Of a stretch of 64,000 bases of DNA, positions 27,044-35,897 are shown piece after piece (the stretch's first letter is position 1; every line of letters begins with the position of its first letter). Origin of the DNA: Beijerinckiaceae bacterium (lineage in GTDB: Bacteria > Pseudomonadota > Alphaproteobacteria > Rhizobiales > Beijerinckiaceae); assembly GCA_021324915.1 (NCBI GenBank), contig JAJPIC010000019.1:1-64000 (forward strand), read 5' to 3'. The notes below the pieces were generated by a model, which was not told the DNA's origin, did no database searches, and worked only from the letters and a program-made list of their open reading frames with translations. The position numbers and the translations under genes were made by a program.

Positions 27044-27431
27044 GGCGATCTCCGGACTCGCACCCGCAGGCCTCATTCCAGCCTTGCTTTGTCGAGGCGA
27101 GAGCCTTGCCAAGGCACGCCGCAAGGTCAAGCCTTGCGACAACAGCTGTCAACGGGAACCCCCACGCGCGAGACGCACAACTACGCAACCTATAACTGAG
27201 CATGACGGCCGAATGTTCCTTAACATTCAGAATTCAATTTCGATCGGCTCCCTTCGGCGGATCTGAGGCTTTGCCGTAGCTGAGCTGGGCATCCCGCCGG
27301 TACGGCCGGGACGTGCCTCCGGAACGGCGGCAAGCGCGTCGATCCGATCGCCGGTTAGAAACCAGATTCGAGAACTCTACCCGAAATGCCGAGCCGAAAT
27401 ATGTCGAAGACGAGAGCCGTTGGAGGCAGCT
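27044..27431. other. Divergent intergenic region between HAMP kinase and VOC protein
   Basis: This 388-bp stretch has no convincing gene. It contains the ribosome site of the kinase, a possible EcfG-like promoter (27194-27219, minus strand), an AT-richer patch around 27205-27245 and, on the plus strand, the ribosome site TTGGAGG of the VOC gene. The extra 99 bp of open frame ahead of the kinase start is Arg-rich and unlike the family. Confidence 0.6.
27194..27219 (-). promoter_or_regulatory. Weak EcfG-like promoter candidate for the HAMP kinase operon
   Basis: On the minus strand GGAAC (27215-27219) is followed after 17 bp by AGTT (27194-27197). The alphaproteobacterial general-stress sigma factor EcfG recognises GGAAC-N16/17-CGTT-like elements. 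The -10 deviates by one base, and the leader would be about 150 nt. Confidence 0.3.
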
Positions 27432-27797
27432 ATGATCGATCATATTGGACTTCGCACTAAGGAATTTGCTTCACTTGTCTCGTTTTACGGGCAGATCTTA
27501 GCACCCCTCGGCTATTCGAAAGTCGTTCAGTTCGAAGACGCGATAGGGTTCGGACGCGACGGAAAGCCCTCGCTCTGGGTCGGGGCGTCCGACCAGACGA
27601 GCGCGCCCTTGCACATCGCCTTCGCCAGCCCGACCCGCGAGGCGGTGGACCGCTTCCATCAAGCCGCGCTCGCGGCGGGCGCGCGCGACAACGGCAAGCC
27701 GGGCCTCAGGCCCGACTATCACCCCGATTATTACGCCGCCTTCGTCATCGATCCCATGGGCAACAATATCGAGGCGGTCTGCCACGCGTCCGGTTAG
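27432..27797 (+). CDS. VOC (glyoxalase-fold) family protein
   Basis: A 121-residue single vicinal-oxygen-chelate protein with two beta-alpha-beta-beta-beta modules. It starts MIDHIGLRTKEFASLVSFYG (metal-ligand-type His at position 4, typical of VOC enzymes), has APLHIAFAS at the second module and ends with FVIDPMGNNIEAVCH, where the Glu is the usual last ligand. Members include lactoylglutathione lyases, dioxygenases and resistance proteins; the substrate here is open. The ATG at 27432 follows GGAGGC at good spacing. A strong hairpin separates it from the convergent hydrolase. Confidence 0.88.
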   Translation: MIDHIGLRTKEFASLVSFYGQILAPLGYSKVVQFEDAIGFGRDGKPSLWVGASDQTSAPLHIAFASPTREAVDRFHQAALAAGARDNGKPGLRPDYHPDYYAAFVIDPMGNNIEAVCHASG

Positions 27798-27827
27798 GGC
27801 CGGCAGACGCTCCTAGACCGATGAGCT

Positions 27828-27850
27828 CCCAAAGCGGCAACCGCTTTGGG
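27828..27850. terminator. Bidirectional terminator hairpin
   Basis: Perfect 10-bp arms CCCAAAGCGG (27828-27837) and CCGCTTTGGG (27841-27850) with a 3-nt loop sit between two converging genes, 30 bp after one stop and 7 bp before the other. No long T tract follows, but the stem is very stable. Confidence 0.65.
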
Positions 27851-27857
27851 TCCGATG

Positions 27858-28679
27858 CTAGTTCTTGATGAACTCCAGGAGGTCGGCGTTGAGCTTGTCT
27901 TGAAGGGTGATCGGAAGTCCATGCGGCGCGCCGGGATAGACCTTCAAAGTGGCGCCCTCGACGATCTTGGCCGACATCATGCCGGCGGCCCCGATCGGCA
28001 CGATCTGATCGTCGTCGCCGTGGATGACGAGCGTCGGCACGTCGATTTTCTTCAGATCTTCGGTGAAATCGACCTGCGAAAATTCGTGGATGCAATCGAG
28101 CTGCCCCTTGAGGCCGCCCAGCATGCCCTGAAGCCAAAACGCGTCGCATATGCCTTGCGAAAGCTTGGCGCCCGGCCGGTTATAGCCGAAGAAGGGGATC
28201 GCCAGATCCTTGTAGAATTGGCTGCGATTGTCGAAAGTCTTCTTGCGGAGATCCTCGAAGACTTCGAGCGGCAGACCGCCCGGATTGGCCTCGGTCTTGA
28301 CCATCAGCGGCGGCACAGCCGAAACGAGCACCGCCTTGGCGACGCGATCCGTGCCGTGGCGGCCCATGTAATGGGCGATCTCGCCCCCGCCCGTCGAATG
28401 GCCAACGAGGACGATTTCATCGAGATCGAGCTCGTCGATGAGCGCGGCGAGGTCGTCGGCATAAGTATCCATGTCATTGCCGTCCCAGGTCTGTTCGGAA
28501 CGGCCGTGGCTGCGCCGATCGTGCGCGACCACGCGGTAGCCGTGTTCGCCCAAGAACACCATCTGTGCATCCCAGGCATCGGCGCTGAGCGGCCAGCCAT
28601 GCGAAAAGACGACCGGCTGGCCATCGCCCCAATCTTTAAAAAAGATCTCGGTGCCATCTTCGGCTGCGATCAACGCCAT
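27858..28679 (-). CDS. Alpha/beta hydrolase, non-heme haloperoxidase-like
   Basis: A 273-residue alpha/beta-hydrolase related to cofactor-free chloroperoxidases and esterases. The nucleophile elbow [17 protein letters not shown] (Ser near residue 96), the acid in [12 protein letters not shown] and the His in [10 protein letters not shown] form a complete triad, and [16 protein letters not shown] provides the oxyanion region. Proteins of this group hydrolyse small esters or make peracids in vitro; the natural substrate is unknown. No signal peptide, so cytoplasmic. ATG follows AGGACAG. It is separated by 103 bp from the end of the thiol-oxidoreductase gene upstream and may be an independent unit. 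Confidence 0.9.
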   Translation of the reverse strand: MALIAAEDGTEIFFKDWGDGQPVVFSHGWPLSADAWDAQMVFLGEHGYRVVAHDRRSHGRSEQTWDGNDMDTYADDLAALIDELDLDEIVLVGHSTGGGEIAHYMGRHGTDRVAKAVLVSAVPPLMVKTEANPGGLPLEVFEDLRKKTFDNRSQFYKDLAIPFFGYNRPGAKLSQGICDAFWLQGMLGGLKGQLDCIHEFSQVDFTEDLKKIDVPTLVIHGDDDQIVPIGAAGMMSAKIVEGATLKVYPGAPHGLPITLQDKLNADLLEFIKN

Positions 28680-28782
28680 GTGCTCTGTCCTTTCGCTCGG
28701 CTTCGCAAGCCCGCTTATCCCGTGCCCGCGAAGATGGGCAACGAAATAAAAGAAGTAAGCGACAAGCTGACGACCGACCCGC

Positions 28783-29583
28783 TCAATCGGCGCGGGGCCT
28801 GCGTTGGGCCTCGATGACCGCCGTCAACGCGGCTGCACCGATCGCTCCCTGGACGACGCGATAGCCGACCACATAGCCGGGCGTGCCGCGAATGCCAAGC
28901 GCGCTCGCAAGTTTGAAATTTTCGGCGAGGGTGGCATTGACCTCGTCGCTCGCCAGGTCTCGTTGCAATTGCTCCATATCGAGGCCTGCGTCCTTCGCCG
29001 CCGCAAGCGCGCGATCCTTGTTCACGAGGCCCGGCGCACCCAGAAGCTCGCGGTGAACCGCAAGATATTTTGCCGGATCCTGCATACGCACGGCAATTGC
29101 GACGCGCGCCGCATCGGCCGAGGCCTGCCCTAGGATAGGGAATTCTTTCAAGACGATCCGCAGTTTCGGTTCGCTCTGAAGCAGCGCCAGCATATCGGGG
29201 AGCGCACGCCGGCAGAAGTGGCAATTGTAGTCGAAGAACTCGACGAGCGTGACGTCGCCTGTCGGATCGCCGAGCGAGACCTCGTGCGGAGAAAAGAAAA
29301 GAGCCGCGGCATTATTGGTGATGGCGGCGCCATCATCGACGCCCATGGTTCGCTTTGCCTGCGCCAAGCTGCGCCGGCGCATCAACTCGGCAAACATCTC
29401 CTTTAACACATCGGGGTTCTTCAGGAGGTAGTCGCGCGCGATCGCGCCGATCTCGTCGGGATGGCGCACCAGATAATCATGAATCGCCGCATCGATATCT
29501 TCCTGCGAATTCTGCGCAAAGCCGCAGGTCGCGAAAAAACATGCGGCGATCGGCGCAAGCGCAAAGATCAGCATACGTTTCAT
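28783..29583 (-). CDS. ScsC/DsbA-like periplasmic thiol-disulfide oxidoreductase
   Basis: A 266-residue exported thioredoxin-fold protein. A signal peptide (residues 1-23, [20 protein letters not shown] then GFAQ) is followed by an ScsC-type N-terminal helical region ([19 protein letters not shown] and [18 protein letters not shown]), which in known ScsC proteins drives oligomerisation. The catalytic domain then has active site CHFC in [16 protein letters not shown] and the cis-proline loop RGTPGYVVG. Strong ribosome site GAAGGAGAAG. It is 25 bp downstream of the cysteine-rich propeller protein on the same strand, so it is the last gene of an operon encoding cysteine-rich exported proteins and is a likely disulfide catalyst for them (inference). 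Confidence 0.9.
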   Translation of the reverse strand: MKRMLIFALAPIAACFFATCGFAQNSQEDIDAAIHDYLVRHPDEIGAIARDYLLKNPDVLKEMFAELMRRRSLAQAKRTMGVDDGAAITNNAAALFFSPHEVSLGDPTGDVTLVEFFDYNCHFCRRALPDMLALLQSEPKLRIVLKEFPILGQASADAARVAIAVRMQDPAKYLAVHRELLGAPGLVNKDRALAAAKDAGLDMEQLQRDLASDEVNATLAENFKLASALGIRGTPGYVVGYRVVQGAIGAAALTAVIEAQRRPRAD

Positions 29584-29608
29584 GACTTCTCCTTCGACGC
29601 GCGCCGCG

Positions 29609-32368
29609 TCATCTGAAATTCCCGCGGCCAAACCCGCCGCCTCTCGGCAACCCCGGCCCGAAGACATGCGGCCCTCCAAAAGGACGCGGACCATAATAGG
29701 GCGGCGGAATATAGGGCGGCGGCTCATAATAAGGCGGCGGTACCCCCGGCCGCACACAGGCCGTGTGGCTTGAATTGGCGACGAGTCCTCTGCCGCAGAG
29801 AATGCAGGCATGCGGATGACGCGGGTCGCGAACATATCTCGGACCGCGCCCCGCGCAATTTGTGGGCGGCAATGCGCGCGGTGGCGCATGCTCGCGCGGC
29901 GGCTTGATACAGGCGGTATGATCCTCATTGGCGATTGTTCCGCGCCCGCAGGTGACGCAAGCGCTCGGATCGCGCGGATTGCGGATAAGATCCGGCTGCG
30001 TGCAATTCTGCGCCGGCGGCCTGTGCCCTTTGATCTCGCATGTCTTTCTGTCCGGGCTCACGAGCCGGTTGGCGCAGCAGGAACCATCCGGCATACGAGT
30101 ATAGCCCGCCGCACATTGGACAATGGATTGAACTTGCGCCGGACAATTTCCCGGATTCTTCGGATCGACCGGCACCGGACAGCATTGGCCTTCGGTCGTG
30201 ACATCGGCCGGATCGCAACATTGGCCGGTGGGGCCGACGGGTATCTGGCCCTTCACCTTGCAGCAGCTCGGCCCGCCAATGGGAATCGGCGGAACGTGGA
30301 TGAGCACTGTGCACTGGCTGTTGTTCGGTCCGCTCGGCACTTCGCCGGCCGGACAGCAGATGCCGGTCGAAGTCATCTGGCTCGCAAGGCAACATGTATT
30401 GCCGACCGGCACGTAGCCGCTCGCGCACCCGGACATGCCGGGAGGCGGTGGCGGCTGACATTTGCCATTGCTCGGGGGACCGAATGGGCAGCAGGCCTCG
30501 CCGCCACTGGCATCCGTATAGATCTGATTATTGGGGCAGCAGGAATTGCTCGGCCCGACCGGCGTCTGGCCGGCCGGACAGCCGGGATTATTGTTGACGC
30601 AGGCGCCGTTCGTCGCCACTTCACCCGGCGTGCAACACGTATTGCCGATCAGCACATTCGGCCGCGTGCATTGCTGACATTCCCCGCTATGGCGTCCACG
30701 CACTTGTCCCGGCGGACATGACGTCGGCGGACATTGACCGACCGGCGTCGTCGGCGGACAAGTCGACGGCGGCGGGCAAGCGCTCGGCGGAATGCCTGGC
30801 CCGCATTTTCCGGGCGGGGGCGGCGGAGCGAACGGCGGCCCCGCTGCCGGCCGCGGCAGCGGCGGATAGAAGTTTTCGGTGGGCGCGCTCGGCGTACAGG
30901 CGCGCACGATCGCGAGATCGCCCATATGGCCGCGCGCCTTCTCGTCGTAACCGATGAAATAGGCATAGAGCGGAGGCCTGTTGCGCCGGGTGCGCCAGGT
31001 TTCGTTGCCCTGCAGACCGTTCACATGAAGCGGACCCGTCTGCTCGAGTTTCTGCGCCAGCGCCGGATCGGGGGAATTGCGCAGATCTTCGCCGCTCGCC
31101 CACATGAATCCGCCGCACGTGCCGGGCAGAATGTTCCCCTTCGCGTCATAGCGATAGCCGATCGCGACGCCGCCGTTGCCGTTGCGCCATTCAAGTGGAA
31201 AGCCGAGCGCATATTCGTCCGGCAGGCTCTGCCAAATTTCACGCCCGTCGGGGCCGGTGCCGAAGCTCGCATATCGCAGAACGCGGCCGATGCCTTGCGC
31301 CGTCAAAGCCTCGAAATCATAAGCGCCGGTGGGCACAGGCCGTTCAGCGAGGAACATGCGATTCTGTTCGTCGAAGGTGATCTTGGAAATCTCGGTCGGA
31401 CCGGGCCCTGCCGGAACGACGATTTCGATCCGTGCATCCGTGCCGAACGAGCCGTCGGGCAAAATCGCGACAGACCAGATCTGCAAGCCGGCCGCGACGG
31501 CGTAGTAGAGCCGTCCCCGGAAGACGCCGAGGCCGAAAATGCGCCGCTCGGGCGCCGCATAATGCCAGGTTGCAGGATCGGTGCTGTCGAAATTCTGGCT
31601 CTCGATGTCGAGAGGAGGCGCGGCATCGAACGCGACAGGCGCCAAACCGAGGGCCCGCCGCCCGGTGAGGCCGTGGTCGTAGCGGCCGAGCTCTTTGCCC
31701 TCGAGGTCGAAGCGATGAATGAAGCCGGTCTCGCGATCGGCCACGAAAAGCGATTTTGTCTGCGCATCATAGGCAAGCCCGCCGAGCGCCGCGCCGGAAT
31801 TCTGCCGGCCATCGGGCGCAACATTGGCGAAGAGAGAGACCGCGCCCGTCGCGCCATCGATCTTCCAGATGGATCCGGGTCCGCCATTCGGTGCGGCTTT
31901 GCCCCACAGCCCCGGCATGAAGGCCGCTCCTGCTGCACCCGTCTTGATATGGCGCGGCTTGCCGTTCGACCCCGTTACGACGATGGGCAGCCCGTAAGCA
32001 GAAGTCGCCGCAACATAGAGGTTGGGCGGGATGGACTCATCCGCAGCCACGCCGAAAACCTGACCGATCTGGCTTGCGAACCAAGTATAGGGTTTCGCGG
32101 CCTTGACGAGCTGCGCCGAGGGCAGCGCGCCCATATGCCGTAGATCGATGACGCGGAGCGAGGGCCCCTCGAGATCGATGAACGTCTCTTCGGCCGGATC
32201 TTCGCCCGGTGCGATTACGTCCGGCGGTATGGCGCCGGAAAAGCCGGTCACCGCCGCATTGCCCGGCGCCAGGATCGCCTGCTGCGCACCGGCGGCGCCG
32301 GCATAGGCGAAGAGGAGCACCAAGGCCAGCCCCGCAATCCTGCCATGATGCAAGAAGCGCGCGTGCAT
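29609..32368 (-). CDS. Exported propeller-like protein fused to a cysteine-rich repeat region
   Basis: A 919-residue protein of unknown function. Residues 1-29 are a signal peptide (RIAGLALVLLFAYAGAAGAQ). Residues about 30-515 look like a beta-propeller, with repeated blocks such as SIWKIDGATGAVSLFANV, LGGLAYDAQTKSLFVADRET and IFGLGVFRGRLYYAV, and almost no Cys. Residues 520-870 carry about 41 cysteines, including nine CC pairs, in modules of the type GNTCCTPGE or GICCPAGEVP; two near-identical modules end the region. A Pro/Tyr/Gly-rich tail (875-919) follows. I start at ATG 32368, 5 bp after the upstream gene; a longer frame to 33181 overlaps that gene and is rejected. Confidence 0.82.
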   Translation of the reverse strand: MHARFLHHGRIAGLALVLLFAYAGAAGAQQAILAPGNAAVTGFSGAIPPDVIAPGEDPAEETFIDLEGPSLRVIDLRHMGALPSAQLVKAAKPYTWFASQIGQVFGVAADESIPPNLYVAATSAYGLPIVVTGSNGKPRHIKTGAAGAAFMPGLWGKAAPNGGPGSIWKIDGATGAVSLFANVAPDGRQNSGAALGGLAYDAQTKSLFVADRETGFIHRFDLEGKELGRYDHGLTGRRALGLAPVAFDAAPPLDIESQNFDSTDPATWHYAAPERRIFGLGVFRGRLYYAVAAGLQIWSVAILPDGSFGTDARIEIVVPAGPGPTEISKITFDEQNRMFLAERPVPTGAYDFEALTAQGIGRVLRYASFGTGPDGREIWQSLPDEYALGFPLEWRNGNGGVAIGYRYDAKGNILPGTCGGFMWASGEDLRNSPDPALAQKLEQTGPLHVNGLQGNETWRTRRNRPPLYAYFIGYDEKARGHMGDLAIVRACTPSAPTENFYPPLPRPAAGPPFAPPPPPGKCGPGIPPSACPPPSTCPPTTPVGQCPPTSCPPGQVRGRHSGECQQCTRPNVLIGNTCCTPGEVATNGACVNNNPGCPAGQTPVGPSNSCCPNNQIYTDASGGEACCPFGPPSNGKCQPPPPPGMSGCASGYVPVGNTCCLASQMTSTGICCPAGEVPSGPNNSQCTVLIHVPPIPIGGPSCCKVKGQIPVGPTGQCCDPADVTTEGQCCPVPVDPKNPGNCPAQVQSIVQCAAGYTRMPDGSCCANRLVSPDRKTCEIKGHRPPAQNCTQPDLIRNPRDPSACVTCGRGTIANEDHTACIKPPREHAPPRALPPTNCAGRGPRYVRDPRHPHACILCGRGLVANSSHTACVRPGVPPPYYEPPPYIPPPYYGPRPFGGPHVFGPGLPRGGGFGRGNFR
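29747..30007 (-). repeat. Two tandem cysteine modules at the end of the propeller-Cys protein
   Basis: Module A (29900-30007) and module B (29747-29860) share the pattern N-C-x8/10-R-(N/D)-P-R-x-P-x-A-C-x2-CGRG-x(I/V)AN-x2-HTAC(I/V)(K/R)P, with all four cysteines aligned. They differ at about half of the other positions, indicating an old internal duplication. Confidence 0.8.
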
Positions 32369-32373
32369 CGGTC

Positions 32374-33582
32374 TCACCGCAAATTGTGGGGCAGACCCGG
32401 CCCGCGGATGCGCGGGGTCGGAACGCAATTGCCGGTCGCAGGATCGGGGCTCTGACCGCTCGGACAGCAAGTCCCGCAAGAGCTCGCCTGCGATCGATCG
32501 CAACAGGTTCCGTTCGCGAGCAGGATCTGCCCCGACGCGCATTGGGGCTCGCATTGGCCGTTGACCCTTGTCTGTCCCTGCGGGCAAGGAAGCCCGGTCA
32601 GTGGCACCGGACAGGGCAAGCCCTCGGGATTGGTCGTCGTCTTGATCGGCGGCTGCGCGGGCTGCCCGGTATTCTGGCAGATGCAGACATATTGCGCTTC
32701 GCCGGTCGTGCCCGCGGGTGAGGAGCCTTGCGGGCAGACGCAGAGGAAGAAGCTGCAATTCCCATCGATGACCACTTGCGACCAGCCCGAATACTGGCCC
32801 CACGGAACCCATTGATAGGTCATCGGCGGCGGGCAGACACATTGCTGGACGATGATATCGCCGTTCTGATCGGCGCCATTGGTGGCGCTGCCGATCGCGC
32901 CGCTGCCGTTCGGTCCGGTGACGACCGTCACAGGCGGCGTGTCGTCGCCGGATGGACATTGCGTCAGAGTGACGAGGTTCGGATTGCAGACGCCGGTTTT
33001 CGGATCGCACGGATTTTGCGTGCAATCGGTCGGATATTGAATGATCTTGCCGGTGCAGGCTGGAAAGGCGGAAGGGTCGATATCGTTGGCGAGATTTTGC
33101 AGATCGCAGATCGCGCCCTCGATGCAATCGCCGACGTCGCCGACAATCTGCGTGATGTTGTTGGAGAGCGCGCAGGCGCATTGGGCGATGGCCAATGCAT
33201 CGGCGGCGCTGCTCACGACACTTAACACCGATGAGAGAAAGCTTGCGTCGACGCCGAGATTGCCGAGCTGGGTGACGAGACTATTGCCGTCCTGCCCTGC
33301 GGTGCTCAGCTGATTGGCGATATTATTCAATTGTTGGCAAAATTGCTGGCTTTGCGAGACGCCAGCCATGATGCCGGCGGCGGCGCCGACTGGCGCCCAG
33401 AGCGCAGGATCGGCATCGACGCCGGCGCATTCGGTCGAGTCGATGGTGTTGAAAGTACCTTCGAGCGCATTCCAGAGGTCGCTCGGCGAGCAATCCGCGC
33501 GTCCCGGTCCCGGCGAAAAAATGATCGCAGCCGCAAGAATCGCGGCGCTGACCTTTGCTGCGGTCAACCGGGGCATTCCCAT
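32374..33582 (-). CDS. Exported cysteine-rich protein of unknown function
   Basis: A 402-residue protein with a signal peptide (about residues 1-29, ending FSPGPGRA-DC) and about 29 cysteines. The first ~170 mature residues form a helical domain with scattered Cys (TIDSTECAGVDAD, AIAQCACALSNNITQ, GDCIEGAICDLQNLAND). The rest is beta-rich and Cys-rich (CVCPPPMTYQWVPWG, FFLCVCPQG, YVCICQN), ending with modules like the downstream protein (GTCCDRSQASSCGTCCPSGQ). No enzyme motif seen. It heads a three-gene operon, 5 bp from the propeller-Cys gene and followed by a thiol oxidoreductase. I do not know the family. Confidence 0.82.
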   Translation of the reverse strand: MGMPRLTAAKVSAAILAAAIIFSPGPGRADCSPSDLWNALEGTFNTIDSTECAGVDADPALWAPVGAAAGIMAGVSQSQQFCQQLNNIANQLSTAGQDGNSLVTQLGNLGVDASFLSSVLSVVSSAADALAIAQCACALSNNITQIVGDVGDCIEGAICDLQNLANDIDPSAFPACTGKIIQYPTDCTQNPCDPKTGVCNPNLVTLTQCPSGDDTPPVTVVTGPNGSGAIGSATNGADQNGDIIVQQCVCPPPMTYQWVPWGQYSGWSQVVIDGNCSFFLCVCPQGSSPAGTTGEAQYVCICQNTGQPAQPPIKTTTNPEGLPCPVPLTGLPCPQGQTRVNGQCEPQCASGQILLANGTCCDRSQASSCGTCCPSGQSPDPATGNCVPTPRIRGPGLPHNLR

Positions 33583-34092
33583 CAGGAATTACCTCCGCGC
33601 AGTCTGCCGAACAGACGTTCAATTACACGTGAGGTTTCGATCTTCTGTCAATGCACGCTGCAACATCCCGCCCTCGCAGAGACGGCATCGCAGGCCGTTA
33701 TTTCAATTGATTGAACAAGCTGAACGATCTTTCGAAGATCGTGCTTGCGATCTGTCGCCGGCGCTCCGGGGCACGCGGCCCGGCCAACCACCACGCGGGA
33801 AACAGAAGAACACAGATTTTACTGTGCAATCGGCAAATCGCGTCGATGAGTTGCAAAAACAGAACAATCACAGGCTTTTGAAAAATCAGGAGAATTCGTC
33901 TGTTAGTTTGCCGGGCTGCCCGCCAAGTGGCTTTTCTGCCCGGAGCCAATCTTGCCAAGCCGTTTCAAGGAATGCCATGGAAGCTCTTCGCCGATCGAGG
34001 GGCCGTCACGGCGTTTCGCCGTCAAGCACGACGTAGACGAGTCGCAAGCCTTGGATTTGCCATCGCGCAATCGTCCTCTGCTCGACCCAGGC
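33583..34092. other. 510-bp divergent non-coding region
   Basis: No convincing gene on either strand. It is AT-richer than its surroundings, contains the palindrome at 33724-33742, a second dyad CACAG-N6-CTGTG (33811-33826) and A-rich tracts around 33850-33890. The frame of the downstream lipoprotein is open from a TTG at 33952 but shows no family similarity before about 34060. It presumably carries the promoters of the cysteine-rich operon (leftwards) and the efflux operon (rightwards). Confidence 0.6.
33724..33742. promoter_or_regulatory. Perfect palindrome in the divergent region
   Basis: ACGATCTT-TCG-AAGATCGT: 8-bp perfect arms, 3-bp centre. It lies about 140 bp upstream of the cysteine-rich operon start and 350 bp upstream of the efflux lipoprotein ATG. 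Could be an operator or a small stem-loop; no T tract. Confidence 0.4.
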
Positions 34093-35553
34093 ATGATGCC
34101 TTTGGCGCTTGCCTTCTCGGCTTTGTTGAGCGCCTGCACCGTCGGCCCCGATTACGTCCGACCTGCCGCGCCGACTGCCCCGCAATTCAAGGAAGCGAAG
34201 GGCTGGAAGATCGTCAGCCCCAGCGACATGCTCGACCGCGGGCCCTGGTGGTCGATGTACAGGGACCCGAAGCTCTCCTGGCTGCTCGCGCAGGTCGATA
34301 CGTCCAACCAGACGATCAAGGCCGATGTTGCGGCCTATGATCAGGCGGTCGCGGTGATTCGGGAGGCGCAGGCGGGATATTTTCCGACCGTAGCCGATTC
34401 CTATACGGCGACCGCTGAGCACCGCGGCGCCGGAAGCGCAAGCACCAGCGGCGTCACGGTGAGCCGCTCGATCACGAACGTCATCTATAATCCTGCCGCG
34501 AATGCCACTTGGGATCCGGACGTCTGGGGCAAAATCCGGCGCACCGTCGAGGCCGATGCCGCAGCCGCGCAGGTGAGCGGCGCGGATCTCGAAAACGCCA
34601 AACTGTCGGAACAGGCGACGCTGGCGACGGCCTATTTCAATCTCCGCGCGGAAGATTCGCTGAAGACGCTCCTGCATGCGACGGTCGCCGCATATCAGAA
34701 GACGCTCGATATTACCCGCAATCAGTTCAAGGCCGGCTATCAGGTGACCCAAGGCGACGTGGCCGCCGCAGAGGCGCTCGTCGAAACGACGCAAGCGCAA
34801 GAGATCGCCGTCGGCGTTGCGCGCGCCCAATATGAACATGCGATCGCGGTCCTGATCGGCAGGCCGCCGGCCGATCTCAATCTGGCGCCCGGCGCACTTG
34901 CCAGAAAAATCCCGAGCGTTCCCGTCAGCGTTCCCTCCGCCCTGCTCGAACGCCGGCCCGATATCGCGGCATCGGAACGTCAGCTCCAGGAAGAGAACGC
35001 GCTGATCGGCGTCGCCGTCGCCAATTTTTATCCGACGATCACGCTGACCGGCTCTTTCGGCTTTGCGGGCGCGACCCCACTCCCCATCCTGGCTGCGGAC
35101 GAACTTTGGTCGGTCGCCGGCAGCGCGACACAAACCGTGTTCGATGGCGGGCTGCTCGCCGCCAATCTCGCCGCCGCGCGCTCCGCCTATAATCAGAGCG
35201 TTGCCAATTACCGGCAGACCGTGCTCACGGCATTCCAGCAAGTGGAAGATGAACTCGCCGCCGTGCGCATTCTTTCGCAGGAGCTCGTGAAGCAGGAAGA
35301 AGCGGCGAAGAATGCCGGCGTGGCGGTCCAAGTTTATCTGAACCAATATCAGCAGGGGCTCGTCGCATTCACGACGGTCATTACCGCGGAAACCACTCAG
35401 CTCAGCGACGAAGTCACGGCCCTTCAGATCCGCCAAAGCCTATTTGTCGCCAGCGTTGCGCTGATCGAAGCCCTCGGCGGGGGTTGGGACGCTTCGCTCC
35501 TGCCGGACATTCACGGCCTCGAGAAAGTCCCGACGCTGACCCCGCCGCTTTGA
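34093..35553 (+). CDS. RND outer-membrane efflux lipoprotein, NodT family
   Basis: A 486-residue TolC-like outer-membrane channel of the NodT/OprM type. The lipobox LSAC lies at residues 12-15 right after a hydrophobic leader (MMPLALAFSALLSAC), so Cys15 would be lipidated, followed by TVGPDYVRP, the NodT entry motif. Two OEP repeats follow: ATLATAYFNLRAEDSL with ITRNQFKAGYQVTQGDVAAAE, and LERRPDIAASERQLQEENA with NQYQQGLVAFTTVI. The ATG at 34093 lacks a strong ribosome site; TTG starts at 34051 or 33952 would add a basic N-terminus and remain possible. It precedes mdtABC-like genes on the same strand and completes a tripartite pump. Confidence 0.88.
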   Translation: MMPLALAFSALLSACTVGPDYVRPAAPTAPQFKEAKGWKIVSPSDMLDRGPWWSMYRDPKLSWLLAQVDTSNQTIKADVAAYDQAVAVIREAQAGYFPTVADSYTATAEHRGAGSASTSGVTVSRSITNVIYNPAANATWDPDVWGKIRRTVEADAAAAQVSGADLENAKLSEQATLATAYFNLRAEDSLKTLLHATVAAYQKTLDITRNQFKAGYQVTQGDVAAAEALVETTQAQEIAVGVARAQYEHAIAVLIGRPPADLNLAPGALARKIPSVPVSVPSALLERRPDIAASERQLQEENALIGVAVANFYPTITLTGSFGFAGATPLPILAADELWSVAGSATQTVFDGGLLAANLAAARSAYNQSVANYRQTVLTAFQQVEDELAAVRILSQELVKQEEAAKNAGVAVQVYLNQYQQGLVAFTTVITAETTQLSDEVTALQIRQSLFVASVALIEALGGGWDASLLPDIHGLEKVPTLTPPL

Positions 35554-35897
35554 AGCGGAACTTGTGCCGCTCCATCCGCCTTTCCTCACTAAGAAGTAAT
35601 TTGCCTTTTTTGCCATTGGGAGGAAGGGGATAATCCTTGGCCGCACCAGGCAAGTGCCTGTGTTAACGGCAAATCAAGCACTTGTGTTGATGCCGTATGG
35701 CAAGTTGATGAAATAGTTTAACGATGGGCGGCAATGCTGGCGAAGCGCGAACGCCAGCATGTGCTCCGGGAAATTGAGCCGGCGGCCGCGACGGGCGGCG
35801 CTTTCGATGAGGCGCTTCAACATTTCGCGGCTCACAAGCTTCGCTGCCGACGCGGTTTGCGACCATCGCTCGGATCAGAGCGAACGGACGAGAGGAT
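35554..35897. other. 344-bp non-coding stretch between NodT and MdtA genes
   Basis: No supported gene. It holds an inverted repeat CAAGTGC (35651-35657) / GCACTTG (35678-35684) and related GTGTT-containing words, in an AT-richer patch 35580-35730. This may be a transcript boundary or an internal promoter for the pump genes. The ribosome site AGAGGAT of the MdtA-like gene ends the region. Confidence 0.5.

Noticed and set aside
30734-32143. A 469-codon open frame on the plus strand within the propeller-Cys gene
   Set aside because: Opposite a protein with signal peptide and ordered Cys modules; composition is that of a GC-rich antisense frame.
32369-33181. Longer N-terminal extension of the propeller-Cys protein (to 33181)
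   Set aside because: It would overlap the upstream 402-residue gene in another frame, is Arg-rich, and a typical signal peptide begins at the ATG at 32368.
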